Positions 59,801 to 64,000 of a stretch of DNA of 64,000 nucleotides are shown here, piece by piece. The notes beneath the pieces are model-generated. The model did no database searches. It had not been told where the DNA came from and saw only the letters and a program-made list of their open reading frames with translations. Made by a program: the position numbers and the translations under genes. The stretch covers positions 21,086,586 through 21,150,585 of the forward strand of contig CM030707.1 of assembly GCA_017979445.1 (NCBI GenBank), given 5' to 3'. How positions within the stretch are numbered: the stretch's first letter is position 1; every line of letters begins with the position of its first letter. Origin of the DNA: Akebia trifoliata. Lineage: Eukaryota; Streptophyta; Magnoliopsida; Ranunculales; Lardizabalaceae.

Positions 59801-61656
59801 ATCTTATTATAGTTGTAGATACTATTTTCTTACTTTTGAAGCTAGACCCACCATCGACATCATTGTTGGCATTGAAAACTAATGACTTTTGAAGTTGCCT
59901 CCGCCTTCAACATTATTGCTAGCATTGAGAACTAATGAGTATAAATAGTGATCGAAGAGGCTTCATGGACGAGATATGGTGCTTTACGAGGCCAATTGCC
60001 TCACCTTTGCTGGTCGAGTCTACGGGTCACGAACTTTAGTCATTAAAAAATAAAAAAGAATAATAATAAAGTAAGAGAAGGTCAACTAAGATAGTTTGGG
60101 CATGTTCAACGAAGGCTGATTACAGACCTAATTAAAAGAAATATTAAAATTTTAAGTTCTAAAAGAGAGAGAGGAAGACCCAAACGAACATGGATGGAGA
60201 TAGTGAAGGAAGATATAAACACTATTTCATAACATAAGACGCGAATCAAGACAAAGTAGATCAAGGGATCAAGATTCACTTAGCAGACCTCAAATCTTTG
60301 GGATAAAGCTTTGAGAAGGAGGATGAAGAATTATAAAAAGATTAAGTTACCATTATAGTTTCGGGTTGGGTTCCGATGATTCATGGAAAAAACACTTGAT
60401 CCCAACTATGTAAACATAAAATCCAATGATTAGGATCCCCAAAATAAGTATCATCGAGATTTGTGTTATTTGGGTATGTATAAATCCCAACTGTTGGATT
60501 TCATGTTTACACTATTGAGAACATGTGTTTTCTCATATGTCATTCTCCATGAGTCACTATCATGATCCTATAGTTTAATACTAATAGAGAGACGGATACC
60601 AAATGTTTGAGTACTTGAGGAGATTTAAAAACTAGTTAAAATTCATAAAACAGCATTATCTTGCATTAAAGGATAGTATTCATTCCAAAAAAGTAAAATG
60701 GATATTTTATTCATGCTAATTTTATGAAGAAAAAAAAGATTAAAAACAAAAAAATCAATAAAAATAAATTAGTATCAATTACCTGCGTGTTTATGGTATT
60801 GATATATTACATATTTATAATATGCACAAATTTTACTTCAAAAATACAAATTGTATTCTAGATATTAATGATAATGATTCATGTGGCTGTAACATATTGA
60901 TCAACTTAAAAGGAAGAATATTACAAGACAAAAGCAATAAAATGAGCTATATTTTATGCGGCACAATATTGCAAACAAGAAGCAAAACAATCATCAAATG
61001 ATGAGAATCCAAAAAATGGACAAGTAGAACGACCAAGAATTGAAAATAAAAATTAGCATACCCAAGGGAATCTATAAGTGGCATCAATAGAGGATAAAAT
61101 AATAGAAAGTCAATTGAGATGGTCTAGTCCAAAGACTGCAACAATGAGGAGTGCTTTGGTGCAGGTTGAAAGCTCTTGAAAGGAAAAGAAAGGCCCAGTG
61201 GGATGAGATTGACGTAATAAGAAATGATTTCAAGATAAATCAAATGTTAGAATAAGATTCACATTGAAGTGCTAACTTCGTAAGTGGTAAGACGTGTGGA
61301 ATGTTGTTCCCACATCCTAGGTTCAATCCCCCCAGAACCCAACTTCATTTGCTAACCACCAACCCTCTATGAAAAAATAAAATAAAAATAAAAAAGCATA
61401 AGATTCATGTTGCCGACCTCAAATAAGAATCCCCTAATGATGATGATTGATGATTGCATCAATGCACAGATAAGAGAAAGAGCAACTATTAAGAATTGTA
61501 ACTCAAATAAAGCAATAAATACCAATATCATGAAAGTTGCAACACCAAGATTCTTTCTCCGAAGTAACTCAATGCATGCTTGTGCTGAACCAGTTGTTTC
61601 AACCACAATATAGTCAAGTCCAGGACATGCCGTTGATATAGCAACATCATATTTTG
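47337..61656 (-). CDS. SMC4: SMC4 (condensin ATPase subunit, CAP-C), 15 exons from hinge to stop; 5' part outside window
   Basis: Family role: SMC4 pairs with SMC2 in condensin and compacts mitotic chromosomes. Exons from splice sites and homology: 61656-61523, 55315-55157, 53710-53402, 52834-52658, 52545-52462, 52375-52166, 52064-51975, 51899-51778, 51696-51541, 49719-49612, 49505-49445, 49037-48903, 48359-48272, 48175-48103, 47442-47337. All phases join (about 670 codons, stop TGA 47337-47339). Seen in order: hinge (KYDVAISTACPGLDYIVVE, GALFEKSGTMSGGG), the returning coiled coil, the C-terminal head with signature LSGGEK, Walker B PLYVMDEIDAALD, and the SLRNNMFELADRLVG end. Arabidopsis SMC4 has about 1,240 residues, so the N-terminal head, first coil and start of the hinge lie beyond 64000. 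One intron is GC-AG. No frame-breaking change seen. Confidence 0.95.
47506..47562. repeat. (GT)n(GA)n microsatellite in the last SMC4 intron
   Basis: About 16 GT followed by about 11 GA dinucleotides, 64-120 bp upstream (minus strand) of the terminal exon. Confidence 0.9.
47561..48060. repeat. CATAAAATGGGTC-type repeat in SMC4 intron
   Basis: It starts GCATAAAATGGGTCAGATTTGATCC like the elements at 7286 and 53099 and is followed by GGGTT/AACCC-rich degenerate sequence. The right border is uncertain. Confidence 0.45.
48454..48884. mobile_element. hAT-type MITE (CATGGTTT family) beside an SMC4 splice donor
   Basis: It begins CATGGTTTCAAAACTCGG and ends CGAGATTTAAAACCATG, flanked by perfect GTTGCCAT (48446-48453 and 48885-48892). 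431 bp. On the SMC4 strand the insertion begins 10 nt after the donor GT of exon 48903-49037. Relative of the 433-bp copy in CESA intron 12. Confidence 0.9.
49610..49611 (-). other. Non-canonical GC splice donor in SMC4
   Basis: Exon 49719-49612 must end ...AAGAACCG before GCAAGTGC, and the next exon starts GTTAGACGAGTTC after TTTAG. This gives KNRLDEFMAGFN, matching plant SMC4. The next usable GT downstream would add residues not found in homologues. GCAAGT is the usual form of GC donors. Confidence 0.85.
49813..50080. mobile_element. TA-flanked palindromic MITE in SMC4 intron
   Basis: GGGTAGCGTTCGGCAGCC at the left, CTCCCTAACGTTGGC at the right, TA tracts outside. The right arm is shortened (loop lost). 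Confidence 0.75.
50081..50807. other. SMC4 intron sequence, no recognised element
   Basis: AG-rich stretch with GGGTTAAAGGGGTAAAAG-like words. An inverted pair (GACTCCTAAGAATGACTCAT near 50596; ATGAGTCATTCTTAGGAGTC near 50771) suggests a foldback segment of about 200 bp. Confidence 0.45.
50808..51117. mobile_element. TA-flanked palindromic MITE, diverged
   Basis: Two recognisable arms and the GATGGGATTAGAGGTTTTGG centre. The right end GGCTGTAGAACCAGATC adjoins a TA tract. Confidence 0.7.
51138..51456. mobile_element. TA-flanked palindromic MITE next to SMC4 exon
   Basis: GGGTCACGTTCAATGGCAAA at the left and GCCATTGAACGCTACCC at the right, with TA tracts on both sides. The second arm has lost its loop. 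Confidence 0.85.
51457..51532. repeat. Long (TA)n(GA)n microsatellite abutting an SMC4 splice donor
   Basis: About 27 TA and 10 GA dinucleotides. The exon at 51541-51696 ends only about 9 nt away, so the donor region reads GTATGGATTC followed by CT and TA repeats on the gene strand. Confidence 0.9.
52895..53070. repeat. Foldback element in SMC4 intron
   Basis: GATATTCTGACTCGAAAAGA pairs with TCTTTTCGAGTCAGAAAATC. The loop (CAGAACCATAGATGTTTTTC / GATCAACAGTTCTGTG) resembles that of the Mutator-like MITEs. Confidence 0.6.
53097..53373. repeat. MITE-like element with CATAAAATGGGTC ends in SMC4 intron
   Basis: It starts GCATAAAATGGGTCGGATCC and ends TCAGACCCATTTTATGC. No clear target duplication. 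Ends 29 nt before the exon at 53402 (gene-strand downstream side). Confidence 0.65.
53711..55156. other. SMC4 intron, unclassified repeats
   Basis: A segment from about 54230 to 54930 has inverted GCTCAAGCCTCAGACC / TGAGGCTTATTATGC-type words and may be a decayed transposon. No coding seen. Confidence 0.4.
57836..58160 (+). pseudogene. LINE (L1-type) reverse transcriptase fragment
   Basis: The plus-strand frame reads SVVLVDEPGEGVHIKLELL then LESKDFKIGITKNKYVECKF, the region following the FADD catalytic box of plant LINE RTs. After a frameshift it continues with ILGPIIHNHGEIGEDVAHKI (58052-58112) and VVCDR. Stops and shifts disable it. It is antisense to SMC4. A 160-codon minus-strand frame over it is only its shadow. 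Confidence 0.8.
58165..60060. other. 1.9-kb segment splitting the LINE; promoter-like features
   Basis: LINE homology stops near 58160 and resumes near 60062. Between lie TTGCTTATAAATAAG (about 58397) followed by a CT-rich leader-like stretch, and a GC-richer open stretch at 59582-59812. No terminal repeats or target duplication found and no protein family recognised. It could be a further retroelement or captured host DNA. Confidence 0.45.
60062..60320 (+). pseudogene. LINE C-terminal tail fragment
   Basis: FGHVQRRLITDLI, KRERGRPKRTWMEIVKED and IKIHLADLKSLG match the conserved end of plant L1 ORF2 proteins. Stops interrupt it. Probably the continuation of the fragment at 57836-58160. Confidence 0.8.
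61090..61430 (+). pseudogene. Second LINE tail fragment, split by a SINE
   Basis: RKRKAQWDEIDVIRNDFK (near 61180-61235) and, after the SINE, IHVADLK (61403-61423) match the same LINE tail as at 60062. Its right end comes within about 100 nt of the SMC4 exon at 61523. Confidence 0.65.
61262..61397 (+). mobile_element. tRNA-derived SINE nested in LINE tail
   Basis: A box (TTCGTAAGTGG, 61277-61287), B box (GGTTCAATCCC, 61320-61330) and an A-rich tail (AAAAAATAAAATAAAAATAA). Flanked by a perfect 10-bp duplication ATAAGATTCA (61252-61261 and 61398-61407). 136 bp. Differs from the SINE in CESA intron 7. Confidence 0.82.
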
Positions 61657-62630
61657 CTGCAAGAAAGCAAATTTGTCAATGAATGAAACAAATCCAAATG
61701 AAACAAGTCAAATAAAAACTAATCAAAATCAGTTTTTAGAAACTGAAAAGATAAAAAAGAATTGTAACCACAAAAGCCAAATAGAAACCTACTAAACAAT
61801 TTTAATGCAATAAAAAATCAGAAAAATAAGAGTTGAACTACCAACCACTCTTATAATGCAAATAGATATCAACATTGTGCAAATAGATACTAGCATTGCG
61901 TCAATGCTCAAGTGAGCTTGGGCATTAAACATCACAAGAAAACCAACTTACAACCCTTCCAAGAACAAATATAAGTGCACTTGTAGCATTGTTTGAAACA
62001 TCAACCTTTGGAAGAGCGTTACCATTCATCACCTTCAAATGGAGTGCCCGGGAGCAGATCAGAATGACCTTCTTTTGTTATATGTCTTTCTGCACATTAG
62101 ATCTTTTAACAAGGTAAAGTATCTTGTTGACACACCGGATTCCAACACTCCATCCAAACTTGTGTCTTGAATGTCTAGAATTCGTTTTTGTCTCGGTTTG
62201 GGAATTTGTTAAATTGCACATAACACAAATTTGCATTTACATATTGGTTGTCTAAGCATGTCCCGTGTGGTATTCTTTGATTGGTACCACATGTAAAGAT
62301 TCTTGCAGCATTTTCAATGTAAACATAAGTCTAACTCACTAGCGTTACAATATCACAACCCCACACTTATGCGAAAAAGGTCAAAATTGAATATGAAAAA
62401 CATTTGAATGATTGCCTGCATCCCAAGTTATTTTACAAACCTTCCCCAATTGCCCCTTTACCAAGATTGTTGAAATTCTCCAATAAATTCCTACTCTACT
62501 TTGAGCATAAAGTTCCTACATGATATAGGGCAAAGAAGGCACATTGATATTGAAGTAAAAACAAATCAATTTTATCATCCAAAAATCCTTTGAAGATCTC
62601 AAAGGCTAAAGGGTCAATCCTAAGATGCAC
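61657..62630. other. SMC4 upstream intron sequence, unclassified
   Basis: No further SMC4 exon was found. A GC-richer patch at 62010-62080 (GAGTGCCCGGGAGCAGATC) and LTR-like words nearby are not assignable. Confidence 0.4.
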
Positions 62631-62639
62631 TATTGTTTT

Positions 62640-64000
62640 CAATTCTATCATCATCTGTTGCGATCTACTACCGCTCCTTTAGGGCATTCTACTCAACGTG
62701 TTGCCATTGTGGATTCATCTCTAGTGGCTACCACTGACCCTCATTATTCATCTAGTACTATTCATTTGCAACAACTTCAGACCTAAGTTGCCACTATTGT
62801 ACGTGACCAAATCCATGCTCATACTCGATTATCTTCGACAGTGAACTCAGTTACCACACCTCCAAGTACATCCTCTGCGTTTCATGTCAACCAATTTAGT
62901 CCTGCTCCCTTGACATGAGTTACTGATTCTAGTACCTCTGATCACACGATTGGTGAGTCTAGTTATTTTACATGTTCTACTTTTTCTGCTACTCATAGAG
63001 AGGTTTGCCTTACTAATGTGCCCCTTACACTTATACACAATAAGGGTACCATCCATATATCTTCCGATATTTCTCTCGATTTTGTGTTTTATATTCCTCA
63101 TATATCTCTTAACCTTTTGTCTATGAGTAGTTTTACCAAATCTTTGGATATGCTAATTTTCAATACTTATATTATTTATTTCCTGCTTTAAAAAACTCTT
63201 ATAATGGGCATAAGTTTTAATGTTCTGTGTGTGAAATTTCTAAACACACTCGCACTTCATATATTCCATGTATGCATCGGTTTAATACAATATTTGATTT
63301 AATTCATTATGATATGTAGAGGCCTTCCCTGTTACTGCTTTTAATGGCTATCGATATTATGTAACATTTACAGATGACTATTCTCATTGTACTTGGGTTT
63401 ATTTGATGAGGTCTTGTTCTGAAGTACTCCATGTTTTCATTAATTTTCTTAAAATGATTTAGACACAATACAACATCACTATAAAATCTCTTCGATTTGA
63501 TAATTGAGGAAAATATATTTCTAATGGGATTCATTCTCACCTTCATGAGCATGGTATGTTTCACAAGTTGACTTGTTCCTACACTCCTGAGTAAAATGCG
63601 GTAGCGAAACACAAATATCGCCATCTTATGAACATTGTCTGACGCCTTCTTTGAGGAATACATGTTCCCAAGTTATATTGGAAAATGGTAGTCGTCATTG
63701 CAACTTTTCTTCTAAATCATGTTCTGAGTAGCACCATAGGGGGATAGGTGCCTCTCCATGTTCTTTGCCTTGATAGCACCATATTTTCCATTACATCCAG
63801 AGTCTTTGGGTGTACTTGTTTTGGTCAAGACAGGACTCCCCATCGCACAAAATTAAATGATAAAATCATTCGGTGTATTTTTATTTTTATTTTTTTTCCT
63901 GGCTACTCCTTTATCTTCAAGGGGTATCAGTGTAATGGTCTCATTTCTCATCAAGCTCTACATTATCTTGAAGTCACATTTTTTTTAAAAGTGTTCCCTA
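62640..64000 (+). pseudogene. Decayed Ty1/copia pol (protease to RT region), runs off right edge
   Basis: Broken plus-strand frames match copia pol in order: degraded protease (VTDSSTSDHTIG near 62925; IPHISLNLLSMSSFTKS near 63090), integrase catalytic core (YYVTFTDDYSHCTWVYLM at about 63355-63408; HEHGMFHKLTCSYTPE near 63545-63592), integrase end (VFGCTCF near 63805) and the beginning of the region before RT. Many stops and G-to-A type changes. Separate from the minus-strand copia remnant at 28-29 kb. Confidence 0.88.

Larger units (their letters stand above)
55316..61522 (-). other. 6.2-kb SMC4 intron rich in transposon remnants
   Basis: Bounded by donor GTATTTATT (61522) and acceptor TTTGTAG (55316). 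It carries TA and (GT)n microsatellites (55546-55576, 56752-56802), LINE fragments, a SINE and about 1.9 kb of unplaced sequence. At 57.1-57.5 kb a segment with AACGTAGAAAACCTCC and CTATATAAATAAGG may be LTR-derived, but no borders were found. Confidence 0.85.

Noticed and set aside
61270..61335. tRNA gene
   Set aside because: The A and B boxes belong to a SINE with A-rich tail and target duplication; no cloverleaf ends or anticodon stem can be supported.

Overview
This window is nuclear DNA of a flowering plant. The evidence is AT-rich sequence, GT-AG introns, a plant cellulose synthase gene, a condensin gene whose exons match the plant protein closely, and a dense load of plant-type transposons. 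I cannot name the species. The N-terminus of the cellulose synthase resembles grass and other non-core-eudicot CESA6-type proteins, so a monocot, magnoliid or early-diverging lineage is plausible but not shown.

Layout. (1) 1-6.5 kb: minus-strand cellulose synthase catalytic subunit gene (CESA6-like), 13 exons and 898 codons in the window, with the C-terminal part lost off the left edge. (2) 6.5-47.3 kb: about 41 kb with no host gene that I can support. It holds solo LTRs of a gypsy-like family (11.9-13.9, 30.6-33.5 nested, 36.4-38.2 kb), a decayed Ty1/copia gag-protease remnant (27.9-29.8 kb), a second copia-type LTR/primer-binding-site remnant (44.4 kb), hAT-like elements with 8-bp duplications, Mutator-like foldback MITEs with 9-bp duplications, a family of TA-microsatellite-flanked foldback elements (about 15 copies in the window), and several degenerate tandem arrays. 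(3) 47.3-61.7 kb: minus-strand SMC4 (condensin) gene, 15 exons from the hinge to the stop codon. Its introns are full of MITEs, and one 6.2-kb intron contains decayed LINE and SINE sequence. (4) 62.6-64 kb: a decayed plus-strand Ty1/copia pol fragment running off the right edge, probably inside a further SMC4 intron.

The two host genes are unrelated in function: one makes primary-wall cellulose at the plasma membrane, the other compacts mitotic chromosomes. They share only a transposon environment. For example, one 431-433 bp hAT-type MITE family sits in an intron of each. I found no operon-like, CRISPR-like or clearly new gene system. The most unusual material is the palindromic TA-targeting element family, a GC-rich 198-bp insert in one of its copies, two inverted nested solo LTRs with readable target duplications, and some splice-site oddities in CESA and SMC4.
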